A stretch of 29,400 bases of DNA, from contig DJET01000082.1 of NCBI GenBank assembly GCA_002431945.1, positions 52,860-82,259 of the forward strand, written 5' to 3'. Position 1 is the stretch's first letter, and every line of letters starts with the position of its first letter. The DNA is from Ruminococcaceae bacterium UBA5891. GTDB lineage: Bacteria; Bacillota; Clostridia; Oscillospirales; Acutalibacteraceae. The notes below the pieces were generated by a model, which had not been told where the DNA came from, searched no databases, and was given only the letters and a program-made list of their open reading frames with translations. The position numbers were made by a program, and so were the translations under genes. Shown here piece after piece: positions 1 through 8,021 of this stretch.

Positions 1-1
1 G

Positions 2-331
2 GTTACCGCCGTATTTATTGCAATATTTTCGGGCGTTTGCTGCTTTGCTTCGGGCAGTCTTAAATACGCGGCGGTGTTTGCAACCGTATCCGCGGCGGCG
101 GGCGCATTGGCGGCGGCGTGGTTTTTAGCGCGGAAAATGGGTTCTAAAGGGTGGCTTATCGGCTTGGCGGTGGGCTTTGCTTCCTTTGCCTTAATAACCC
201 TTGCCTCGCTTATAATCAACCGCGGCGCAGTTACGGGAAATACCTTGTTTCACTTGGTTATAATTATTCTTTCTGCTATGATAGGCGGAGTTTTGGGCGT
301 AAATAAAAATACGGGTAAAAATTATCTTTGA
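2..331 (+). CDS. Small membrane protein, TIGR04086/YrzE-like, 5' truncated by window edge
   Basis: Only the C-terminal part of this gene is present: the reading frame is open from base 2, so the true start lies outside the window. A GTG at 74 is internal in frame and need not be a start. The visible 109 residues form about three to four hydrophobic segments separated by short basic or glycine-rich loops (RKMGSKG, NKNTGKNYL at the C-terminus). Size and pattern fit the TIGR04086 family of about 120-residue, four-helix membrane proteins of unknown function common in Clostridia. The family name rests on recalled resemblance. The gene ends 45 bases before the next operon's promoter and no clear terminator separates them. 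Confidence 0.55.
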   Translation, partial: VTAVFIAIFSGVCCFASGSLKYAAVFATVSAAAGALAAAWFLARKMGSKGWLIGLAVGFASFALITLASLIINRGAVTGNTLFHLVIIILSAMIGGVLGVNKNTGKNYL

Positions 332-376
332 ATACGGGTAAATTTTTATGCCAATAATAAATTATCGCAAAATTAC

Positions 377-406
377 TTGACAAGCAAGGCTTTGTGCTTG
401 TAAAAT
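377..406 (+). promoter_or_regulatory. SigA-type promoter of the rnj-rplI-dnaB-tilS-hpt-ftsH operon
   Basis: Perfect -35 TTGACA at 377-382, 18-base spacer, -10 TAAAAT at 401-406. Transcription would start near 413, which rules out the in-frame GTG at 394 as the start of the RNase J gene and leaves a leader of about 85 bases. Confidence 0.8.
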
Positions 407-498
407 ATATATTGTATATTTTGATTATTCTATACTGCCCGTGCGTGTTAAGGCAGTATATTCTAATACATAAACTTAATTTGGAGGATCACTATTTG

Positions 499-2379
499 AT
501 GAATGAAAAAAAAGAAAAGAATGAAAGTGTAAAGAACACGGCAAAGACAGCGCAGAATAAACCGAAAAGGACTTATAACAGAAAACCGAAAACGGAAAAT
601 AAGGCTGCCGATAATACTAAGCCGAAGAGAAATGCGCAAAAACCGCAAACCGAAAGAAAATCGGTGTCGCAAAAACAGCCGCAAACCGGCTTAAAGCGCC
701 GTTATTCGGGCAGAACGCCCCAAAAGCCGCTTAAAATAATACCGCTCGGCGGGCTTGGTGAAATAGGCAAAAATATCACCCTTTACGAATACGACGGGGA
801 TATGATGCTTGTAGACTGCGGTATGGCGTTTCCCGATGAGGAAATGCCGGGTATAGATATCGTTATACCCGATTTTACCTATGTGCTTGAAAACAAGGAT
901 AGAATAAAAGGTCTTGTAGTAACGCACGGTCACGAGGACCATATAGGCGCTATACCTTATTTGCTGCGCAATTTTAACGTGCCTATTTACGCAACGCGCC
1001 TTACGGTTGGTCTTATCGAGGGTAAGCTGCGCGAGCACAAGCTTTTAAACGAGGCTAAGCTTAACGTTACAAATCCGGGCGATACGGTAAGGCTCGGTAA
1101 GTTTGAAATAGAGTTTATACACGTTAACCACTCTATACCGGACGCCGTGGGCTTTGCAATTACCTGCCCTGCGGGTACTGTTGTTCAAACGGGCGACTTT
1201 AAGATAGACACAACCCCGATAGACGATTATGTTATAGATATAGGTCGTTTTGCGGAGCTTGGCAAAAAGGGCGTATTGGCGCTTATGTCGGACTCTACCA
1301 ACGCGGAAAGACCCGGCTTTACGCCGAGCGAAAGAATTGTAGGCGATTCTTTTTCAAATCTGTTTAAAAAGGCGGAAAATCACCGCATATTGGTTGCAAC
1401 CTTTTCTTCCAATATTCACCGTATACAGCAGATAATCGACGAAGCCTGCCGCTGCGGCAGAAAGGTAGCGGTTTCAGGCAGAAGTATGATAAACGTTGTA
1501 TCGGTTGCGGCTGAGCTTGGCTATTTAAACGTTCCCAAAGATGTTCTTATTGATATTGAAACAATAAAGAATTATCCGCCCGAAGAGCTTGTAATAGTTA
1601 CAACGGGCAGTCAGGGCGAGCCGCTTTCGGCGCTTCACCGCATCGCTTTTTCGGATCACAGGCAGGTTGAAATTATACCGGGCGATATGATAATTATATC
1701 CGCAACGCCTATTCCGGGTAACGAAAAGCTTGTAAGCAAGGTTGTAAACGAGCTTATGAAACGCGGCGCTAACGTTGTATACGAGCGTATGTACGACGTA
1801 CATGTTTCGGGACATGCCTGTCAGGAAGAATTAAAGCTTATGATGAGCATTGTAAAGCCTAAGTATTTTATACCGCTTCACGGCGAGCAGAAGCACCTTA
1901 TGAAGCACGCTATGTTAGCGCGGCAGATGGGTATTCCCGAAGAAAACATTTTAATTGCCGATAACGGCAATGTAATAGAGGTATCGCGCGCCGCGCTTAA
2001 ATCAACCGAAACGGTGCAGGCGGGCAGAGTGCTTGTTGACGGGCTCGGTGTGGGCGACGTGGGCAGTATAGTTCTGCGCGACCGCAAGCATTTGGCGGAC
2101 GACGGTATTATAATAATAGCCGTTTCAATAGACGGCGTTACGCGCGAGGTTGTATCGGGACCGGACGTGGTATCCCGCGGCTTTGTATACGTTAAGGAAT
2201 CGGAGCGTCTTATGCACGATATAGACGAGCTTGTGTGCGATATACTTGAGGGCTGCTATGTAGACGGTATTAAGGATTGGTCTACAATTAAAACACGCAT
2301 TAAAGACAGAACCGCACGCTTTGTAAGCGCAAAAACCAGAAGAAGCCCGATGATACTCCCCATAATAATGGAAGTTTAA
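499..2379 (+). CDS. rnj: Ribonuclease J (metallo-beta-lactamase/beta-CASP nuclease)
   Basis: RNase J is a zinc-dependent endonuclease and 5'-3' exonuclease of mRNA decay and rRNA maturation in Firmicutes. The metal-binding motif HGHEDH is at residues 143-148, followed by beta-CASP and C-terminal parts typical of RNase J, including SGHACQEE and PLHGEQKHL. The start is ATG 499 behind GGAGG at 483-487; TTG 496 is an alternative. The frame is open back to 394, but that is upstream of the predicted transcription start. The protein is 626 residues, about 70 longer than B. subtilis RNase J1, because of a Lys/Arg/Asn/Gln-rich low-complexity N-terminal tail (about residues 1-77) before the KIIPLGGLGEIG opening of the catalytic domain. 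It is the first gene of the operon and rplI follows after 21 bases. Confidence 0.95.
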   Translation: MNEKKEKNESVKNTAKTAQNKPKRTYNRKPKTENKAADNTKPKRNAQKPQTERKSVSQKQPQTGLKRRYSGRTPQKPLKIIPLGGLGEIGKNITLYEYDGDMMLVDCGMAFPDEEMPGIDIVIPDFTYVLENKDRIKGLVVTHGHEDHIGAIPYLLRNFNVPIYATRLTVGLIEGKLREHKLLNEAKLNVTNPGDTVRLGKFEIEFIHVNHSIPDAVGFAITCPAGTVVQTGDFKIDTTPIDDYVIDIGRFAELGKKGVLALMSDSTNAERPGFTPSERIVGDSFSNLFKKAENHRILVATFSSNIHRIQQIIDEACRCGRKVAVSGRSMINVVSVAAELGYLNVPKDVLIDIETIKNYPPEELVIVTTGSQGEPLSALHRIAFSDHRQVEIIPGDMIIISATPIPGNEKLVSKVVNELMKRGANVVYERMYDVHVSGHACQEELKLMMSIVKPKYFIPLHGEQKHLMKHAMLARQMGIPEENILIADNGNVIEVSRAALKSTETVQAGRVLVDGLGVGDVGSIVLRDRKHLADDGIIIIAVSIDGVTREVVSGPDVVSRGFVYVKESERLMHDIDELVCDILEGCYVDGIKDWSTIKTRIKDRTARFVSAKTRRSPMILPIIMEV

Positions 2380-2400
2380 ACTCTGAAAGGATGAGCAATA

Positions 2401-2841
2401 ATGAAGGTTATATTGTTACAGGACGTTAAAGGTCACGGAAAAAAGGGCGAGCTTTGCAACGTTTCGGACGGATATGCAAGAAACTTTCTTTTCCCGAAAA
2501 AATTGGCGGTTGAAGCCGATAACGCGGCTTTAAACGAGCTTAAAAACCGTGAAGAGGCGGCGGCGCATCACAAAAAGGAAGAAATAGCCGCCGCAAATGA
2601 AACCGCCGCAAGGCTTGACGGCAAAACCGTTGAAATTAAGGCAAAGGCGGGCGCGGGCGGAAAGCTTTTCGGCTCGGTTACCTCTAAGGAAATAGCCGCA
2701 GAAATTAAAAATACCCTCGGTATTGAGATAGACCGTAAAAAAATGCAGGTTGCCGATATAAAGAATTTCGGTGAGTACACTGCCGAAATTAAGCTTTATC
2801 ACGGCATAACCGCAAAGCTTACAGTAAAGGTATCGGAGTAA
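2401..2841 (+). CDS. rplI: 50S ribosomal protein L9
   Basis: L9 binds 23S rRNA at the base of the L1 stalk and influences reading-frame maintenance. The 146-residue product has the family layout: an N-terminal RNA-binding domain opening MKVILLQDVKGHGKKGE with the signature NFLFPKKLA, a long charged connecting helix (residues about 45-75), and a C-terminal domain ending in LTVKVSE. Length matches the family (about 147-150). AAAGG at 2386-2390 precedes the ATG. The dnaB ribosome binding site (GGAG, 2835-2838) lies inside its last codons, so the two genes are probably translationally linked. Confidence 0.97.
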   Translation: MKVILLQDVKGHGKKGELCNVSDGYARNFLFPKKLAVEADNAALNELKNREEAAAHHKKEEIAAANETAARLDGKTVEIKAKAGAGGKLFGSVTSKEIAAEIKNTLGIEIDRKKMQVADIKNFGEYTAEIKLYHGITAKLTVKVSE

Positions 2842-2845
2842 TAAA

Positions 2846-4216
2846 ATGGCTGAAGAACGCCTTATTTACGATCTTGACGGCGGCAGACTGCCTTATTCGG
2901 TTGAAGCGGAGCAGGCGGTTTTAGGCTCGGTAATCATAGATCCTAAGTGCTTAACGGATATAGCAACGCTTATGAAAACGGAATATTTTTATATTCCGCA
3001 GCACAGGGAAATATACGCCGCAATGGCGTCTATGTATGAGCTGAGCCAAACTATCGACTTTGTTTCACTGCTTGAAAAGCTTAAAAGCGACGGTGTTTAC
3101 GATGAAGCCGGCGGCAAGGCATATCTTACTCAATTAGCCCAGCACGTGCCCTCGTCGGCAAACGTGCTTACATACGTTGCAATTATAAGGGAGCGCTATT
3201 ATGCGCGTTCGCTTATGACGGCGGCGCAGGGAATTATAAAGGATATAAACGATAACGAGCTTGATTCGGGCAAGCTGCTTGATTCTGCCGAACAGCGTAT
3301 TTACGAAATACGTCAGGGCAGGGAAATAAGCGGTCTTACACATATTAAAAGCGTTATTGAAAACGAAACCTACGACCGTCTTTCAAAAATGAACGACCCC
3401 GAAACGCGCGACGATTATGTGGGTATACCCTGCGGTATAGGCGAGCTTGATAAAATGATAACCGGTCTTAATAAATCGGACCTTATTATTTTAGGCGCAA
3501 GACCGGGTATGGGAAAAACCTCGTTTGCGCTTAATATAGTGCGCAACGTGGCTATGAATACGGGTAAAACCGTGTGCTTTTTCTCGCTTGAGATGACGCG
3601 CGACCAGTTAGCGCAGCGTATGCTTTCAAGCGAAGCCGGAATTAAAAGCGAAAAGCTTAGAACGGGCGAGCTTGACGACGACGAGTGGACAAGGCTTGCT
3701 CAGGCGGGCGAAGCGCTTTCAAAGGCTGATATTTATTTTGACGAGACCTCTAATATAACCGTGCCCGAAATGAAGGCAAAGCTTAGAAGAATGTCTAAGG
3801 TGGACCTTGTGGTAATAGATTACTTAGGTCTTATGCACTCGCCGCGTAATATCGATAACCGCGTTCAGGAAATTTCGGAAATTACGCGTAACCTTAAAAT
3901 AATGGCTAAGGATCTAAAGGTTCCTATTATTGCCTGCGCACAGCTTTCCCGCGGTACCGAGGCAAAGGGTAAATCGCACCGTCCCGCACTTTCGGATCTG
4001 CGTGATTCGGGCTCTATCGAGCAGGACGCAGACATAGTTCTCTTCCTTTACCGCGACGCGTATTACGACAGTGAAAAAGCGGACGACGAGGATAAAAGCG
4101 ACCAAACAAAGGCGGAATGCATCGTAGCCAAAAACCGTCACGGTGAGATAGGCACGGTAGACCTGCATTGGGACGGCAGATATACAAGATTTACTTCGGT
4201 GGACGTATACAGATGA
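2846..4216 (+). CDS. dnaB: Replicative DNA helicase DnaB
   Basis: Hexameric 5'-3' helicase that unwinds DNA at the replication fork (called DnaC in B. subtilis). The N-terminal primase-interacting domain begins PYSVEAEQAVLGSVI. The RecA-like domain has Walker A GARPGMGKTS at residues about 217-226, the SLEM motif (FFSLEMTRDQL), Walker B VVIDYLGLM, and the SDLRDSGSIEQDAD and KNRHGEIG motifs. Length 456 is normal. The start ATG is 4 bases after the rplI stop with GGAG at 2835-2838. Its TGA overlaps the tilS ATG (ATGA, 4213-4216), a sign of translational coupling. Confidence 0.97.
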   Translation: MAEERLIYDLDGGRLPYSVEAEQAVLGSVIIDPKCLTDIATLMKTEYFYIPQHREIYAAMASMYELSQTIDFVSLLEKLKSDGVYDEAGGKAYLTQLAQHVPSSANVLTYVAIIRERYYARSLMTAAQGIIKDINDNELDSGKLLDSAEQRIYEIRQGREISGLTHIKSVIENETYDRLSKMNDPETRDDYVGIPCGIGELDKMITGLNKSDLIILGARPGMGKTSFALNIVRNVAMNTGKTVCFFSLEMTRDQLAQRMLSSEAGIKSEKLRTGELDDDEWTRLAQAGEALSKADIYFDETSNITVPEMKAKLRRMSKVDLVVIDYLGLMHSPRNIDNRVQEISEITRNLKIMAKDLKVPIIACAQLSRGTEAKGKSHRPALSDLRDSGSIEQDADIVLFLYRDAYYDSEKADDEDKSDQTKAECIVAKNRHGEIGTVDLHWDGRYTRFTSVDVYR

Positions 4217-5526
4217 TAGAAAATTCGGTTTTAAGCGCAATAGAGCAGTTTTCATTGCTTGACGCAAGCAAAAACGTAACCGTGGCGCTTTCGGGCGGCG
4301 CGGATTCCGTTGCGTTGCTTTACGCGCTTTATAAGCTAAAGGAAAAGCTCGGTATTACGCTTTCGGCGGCGCACCTTAACCATATGATAAGGGGCGAGGA
4401 GGCGCTGCGAGATGAAGAGTTTGTAAAAAAGCTTTGCAAAAAATATGAAATACCGCTTTTTTGCGAAAGAGCGGACGTACCGTCATTTGCCGAAATACAG
4501 GGGTTAAGCCTTGAAACCGCGGCAAGGGAAGTGCGTTACGGCTTTTTGGAAAGGGTTAATTGCGGCGTTGTTGCAACCGCGCACACCGCAAGCGATAATC
4601 TTGAAACGGTGCTTTTTAACCTTTCGCGCGGCACTGCGCTTAAAGGGCTTTGCGGTATACCGCTGAAACGCGGTATATTTATACGTCCCTTAATTCTTGC
4701 GTCACGCTCTGAAATTGAGGATTACTGCAAAAAAAATAATCTTGATTTTGTTACCGACAGCACCAATTTATCAGACGATTATACAAGAAACCGTATTCGC
4801 CATACTGCCGTGCCGATACTTAAATCGGTAAATCCGTCGGCTGAAAAGGCGGCGGCAAGGGCTTGCATTTCGTTAAGCGAGGACGAGGATTTTTTAACCG
4901 CTGCGGCAGAGGAATATTTACATCGCAATACCGTAAACGGCGCGCTTAAGATTACCGATTTTCACCCCGCCGTTGTTAAACGCGCTATAAAAAGGTTTGC
5001 AGAGCTTTTATTAAACGGCGCAAGGCTTGACAGCCTTCATATAAACGAGATATATTCGCTTAAAGAGGGCGGCAGAGTAAGCCTGCCGTGCGGCAGTACC
5101 GCATTGTTAAGGGACGGACTGTTATATATAATAAAAAACAGCGATAATATTATAGAAAACAAACAATATTACGTTAAGACCGAAACCCGTGTTAACGATT
5201 TATTTACAGAAGGGGAAAAAGTTAATAATTTGTTATTAAAAAATTCTCTTGACTGTGATAAAATTGTAGGAAAATCAGTAATAAGAACAAGACAGAGCGG
5301 CGACAGCATAAGGCTTGCCGGCCGCGGATGCACAAAAACGTTAAAAAAGCTTATGAACGAGCTTAAAATACCCGAAAACGTCAGAAATTCGGTTCCTGTT
5401 ATTGCAGACGATAGGGGCGTTGTTTGGGTATACGGCGCAGGTGCGGCGCAGCGCTGCGCAGTGAATAAAAAAACCGAAAAAGTTATGGTTATAACCGTTT
5501 CGGCGGAGCAAAATAAAACAGACTGA
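4213..5526 (+). CDS. tilS: tRNA(Ile)-lysidine synthase
   Basis: TilS ligates lysine to C34 of tRNA-Ile(CAU), using ATP, so that the tRNA reads AUA. That is relevant here because ATA is a frequent Ile codon throughout the window. The PP-loop ATP-binding motif SGGADS is at residues 27-32, followed by HLNHMIRGEEA, the TAHTASDNLETVL segment and the RNRIRH motif. The C-terminal TilS substrate-binding region includes RTRQSGDSIRL. ATG 4213 is preferred because it overlaps the dnaB stop as ATGA; an in-frame upstream start at 4168 would lie deep inside dnaB. This gives 437 residues, normal for the family. hpt follows after 12 bases. Confidence 0.95.
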   Translation: MIENSVLSAIEQFSLLDASKNVTVALSGGADSVALLYALYKLKEKLGITLSAAHLNHMIRGEEALRDEEFVKKLCKKYEIPLFCERADVPSFAEIQGLSLETAAREVRYGFLERVNCGVVATAHTASDNLETVLFNLSRGTALKGLCGIPLKRGIFIRPLILASRSEIEDYCKKNNLDFVTDSTNLSDDYTRNRIRHTAVPILKSVNPSAEKAAARACISLSEDEDFLTAAAEEYLHRNTVNGALKITDFHPAVVKRAIKRFAELLLNGARLDSLHINEIYSLKEGGRVSLPCGSTALLRDGLLYIIKNSDNIIENKQYYVKTETRVNDLFTEGEKVNNLLLKNSLDCDKIVGKSVIRTRQSGDSIRLAGRGCTKTLKKLMNELKIPENVRNSVPVIADDRGVVWVYGAGAAQRCAVNKKTEKVMVITVSAEQNKTD

Positions 5527-5538
5527 GGGGTTAAAGCA

Positions 5539-6084
5539 ATGTCGCTTGACATGGATGTTGAAAAGGTACTTGTTACCGAGGAAGAAATTAAAGAAATATG
5601 CCGCCGTTTGGGCGAGCAGATATCGCGCGATTACGCCGGCAAAAAGCTTTTGCTTGTAAGCGTTTTAAAGGGCGCGGTTGTGTTTATGGCAGATCTTATG
5701 CGAAATATTACCTGCGACTGCCAGATTGATTTTATGGCGGTATCGTCTTACGACGGCACTAAAACCACCGGCGTTGTAAAATTCAAAAAGGATCTTGATA
5801 TTAACCCGGACGGCTGTGACATACTGCTTGTTGAGGATATTCTTGATTCGGGCATTACGCTTGCTTATCTTAAGAATGTTTTGCTTGACAGAAACGCCGC
5901 AAGCATTAAGGTGTGCGCGTTTCTTGATAAGCCCGCTAACCGTCAGGCGGATATTTCGGCGGATTATGTGGGTAAGGTTATACCTGATGAGTTTGTTATA
6001 GGCTACGGCCTTGATTATAACGAAAAATACAGAAATCTCCCTTATGTCGGCGTGCTTTCCCCCAAGGTTTACGCCGATAAATAG
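5539..6084 (+). CDS. hpt: Hypoxanthine phosphoribosyltransferase
   Basis: Purine salvage enzyme converting hypoxanthine or guanine plus PRPP to IMP or GMP. The type I phosphoribosyltransferase signature VEDILDSGITL has its acidic pair at E99-D100. The flexible-loop region FMAVSSYDGT and the C-terminal purine-site segment PDEFVIGYGLDYNEKYRNLP are characteristic of HPRT. At 181 residues it is full length. The ribosome binding site GAGGGG (5525-5530) overlaps the tilS stop codon. The tilS-hpt-ftsH order is a long-conserved Firmicutes arrangement. Confidence 0.96.
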   Translation: MSLDMDVEKVLVTEEEIKEICRRLGEQISRDYAGKKLLLVSVLKGAVVFMADLMRNITCDCQIDFMAVSSYDGTKTTGVVKFKKDLDINPDGCDILLVEDILDSGITLAYLKNVLLDRNAASIKVCAFLDKPANRQADISADYVGKVIPDEFVIGYGLDYNEKYRNLPYVGVLSPKVYADK

Positions 6085-6101
6085 GAAAGGAGCAAAGTCC
6101 C

Positions 6102-7937
6102 TTGAACAAGAATTTAAAGAATGTGCTTTTGTTTATAGGCATACCGATCGTGTTTATAATAGCGGTTATGTCGGTTAACTATTTATCAAAAAGCACGGCG
6201 GAAACAAAATACTACGAAATTGTAGATATGGTAAAAAATAACGAGATTTCGGAGTATCAGCTTAATCTTTACAGCGGCGAGCTTATTTATACCAAGCGTG
6301 CCGACGGCAAAAAATACCGCTATACGGTAGCCGACACCTCGATTTTCTATTACGACGTTAAGGACGCAATATCCGAAATCAACCAAGCGAATAAGGGAAC
6401 CGATAAGGTTATTAAATACGATTACAAATCGGGCGGACAAGCCGCTTGGATTATGAATTTGCTGCCTACCGTGCTGCTTATCGGCGTTATGATTCTGTTC
6501 TGGGTGTTCGTAATGAAGCGTATGAACGCCTCAATGGGCGCCGATAAGACCTTGGGCTTCGGCAAAGCAAAGGTAAGAAAGGACGACGGAAAGCGCAAAA
6601 CCACATTTGCCGACGTTGCCGGCGCCGATGAAGAAAAGGAAGAAATGTCTGAAATAGTAGACTTTCTTAAGGACCCGAAAAAGTATAACGAGTTAGGCGC
6701 CAGAATACCTAAGGGAGTGCTTTTGGTTGGCCCTCCCGGAACGGGTAAAACACTGCTTGCGCGCGCCGTTGCGGGCGAGGCGGGGGTTCCGTTTTTCTCA
6801 ATTTCCGGTTCGGACTTTGTTGAAATGTTTGTGGGCGTGGGTGCGTCCCGCGTGCGCGATCTTTTCGGCGAGGCTAAAAAGGAAGCGCCCGCAATTATAT
6901 TTATAGACGAAATAGACGCCGTAGGCCGTCAGCGCGGAGCAGGCTTGGGCGGCGGTCACGATGAACGCGAGCAAACCTTAAACCAACTGCTTGTTGAAAT
7001 GGACGGCTTCGGTGCGAACGAGGGCGTTATTGTAATGGCTGCGACAAACCGCCCCGATATTCTTGATAAGGCGCTTTTGCGCCCCGGTCGTTTTGACCGC
7101 CAGATAACCGTTAACTATCCCGACGTTAAGGGCAGGGAGGAAATATTAAAGGTTCATTCGCGCGGAAAGCCGTTAGGGCCCGACGTTAACCTTGCTACCA
7201 TTGCAAAGTCAACCGCCGGATTTACGGGAGCCGACCTTGCAAACCTGCTTAACGAATCGGCATTGCTTGCGGTTCGTCACGGTAAGAAGGCTATAACGCA
7301 GGAGGAAATAGAAGAGGCAACAATTAAGGTTGTTATGGGTACAGAGAAAAAATCCCACATAATAAGCGATAAGGATAAAAAGGTTACCGCTTATCACGAG
7401 GCAGGTCACGCCATCGTATCGTATTATCTGCCTACGCAGGACCCTGTTCATCAGATTTCAATCATTCAGCGCGGTATGGCGGCAGGGTATACAATGTATC
7501 TGCCTACCGAGGAAAAGGGTCATACCTCTAAAAATCAGATGCTTGAACAGATCTGCTCGCTCCTTGGCGGCAGAGCTGCCGAACAGCTTACCCAAAACGA
7601 CGTATGCACCGGCGCTTCAAACGATATTGAGCGCGCCACCGATCTTGCGCGTAAAATGGTTACCAAATTCGGTATGAGCGATAAATTGGGGCTTGTTACC
7701 TACGGTCACGATAACAACGAGGTATTTTTAGGTCGCGATTTCTCATCTACGCCTAACTATTCCGAAAAAACAGCCGCCGTTATTGACGAGGAAATAGAGA
7801 CTGTTGTTATGAAGCAGTATTCAAAAGCGCTTGAATTGCTTAACAACGCTATGCCGAAGCTTCACGAGGTTGCAAAGGTTCTTTTTGAAAAAGAAAAAAT
7901 ATCCGGCGAGGATTTCAGAGCGATTATGGAAGCATAA
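6102..7937 (+). CDS. ftsH: ATP-dependent zinc metalloprotease FtsH
   Basis: Membrane-anchored AAA+ protease that degrades misassembled membrane proteins and selected cytosolic regulators as a hexamer. Two transmembrane helices (residues about 7-27 and 112-134) flank a small extracytoplasmic domain. They are followed by the AAA module with Walker A GPPGTGKT at 210-217, Walker B IIFIDEIDAVG, the arginine-finger region LLRPGRFDR, and the M41 zinc motif HEAGH at 432-436. Start is TTG 6102, behind AAAGGAG at 6086-6092; no in-frame ATG is nearby. Length 611 is normal. It is the last gene of the operon and is followed by a strong hairpin at 7971-8004. Confidence 0.96.
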   Translation: MNKNLKNVLLFIGIPIVFIIAVMSVNYLSKSTAETKYYEIVDMVKNNEISEYQLNLYSGELIYTKRADGKKYRYTVADTSIFYYDVKDAISEINQANKGTDKVIKYDYKSGGQAAWIMNLLPTVLLIGVMILFWVFVMKRMNASMGADKTLGFGKAKVRKDDGKRKTTFADVAGADEEKEEMSEIVDFLKDPKKYNELGARIPKGVLLVGPPGTGKTLLARAVAGEAGVPFFSISGSDFVEMFVGVGASRVRDLFGEAKKEAPAIIFIDEIDAVGRQRGAGLGGGHDEREQTLNQLLVEMDGFGANEGVIVMAATNRPDILDKALLRPGRFDRQITVNYPDVKGREEILKVHSRGKPLGPDVNLATIAKSTAGFTGADLANLLNESALLAVRHGKKAITQEEIEEATIKVVMGTEKKSHIISDKDKKVTAYHEAGHAIVSYYLPTQDPVHQISIIQRGMAAGYTMYLPTEEKGHTSKNQMLEQICSLLGGRAAEQLTQNDVCTGASNDIERATDLARKMVTKFGMSDKLGLVTYGHDNNEVFLGRDFSSTPNYSEKTAAVIDEEIETVVMKQYSKALELLNNAMPKLHEVAKVLFEKEKISGEDFRAIMEA

Positions 7938-7970
7938 TTACCGCGCCTATATAAAGTAAATTATGCAAAA

Positions 7971-8015
7971 TCAGGCTCACCCATAAATGCTTGGGTGAGC
8001 CTGATCTATTTTTGT
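7971..8015. terminator. Bidirectional Rho-independent terminator between ftsH and the HD-GYP gene
   Basis: Arms 7971-7983 and 7992-8004 are perfectly complementary over 13 bp with an 8-base loop. A T-rich tail (8009-8013) follows on the plus strand and TTTT on the minus strand. It sits between two convergent genes and can serve both. Confidence 0.85.
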
Positions 8016-8021
8016 TATATC

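Noticed and set aside
394..498. N-terminal extension of RNase J from GTG 394
   Set aside because: It lies upstream of the predicted transcription start of the 377-406 promoter, while GGAGG at 483-487 points to ATG 499.
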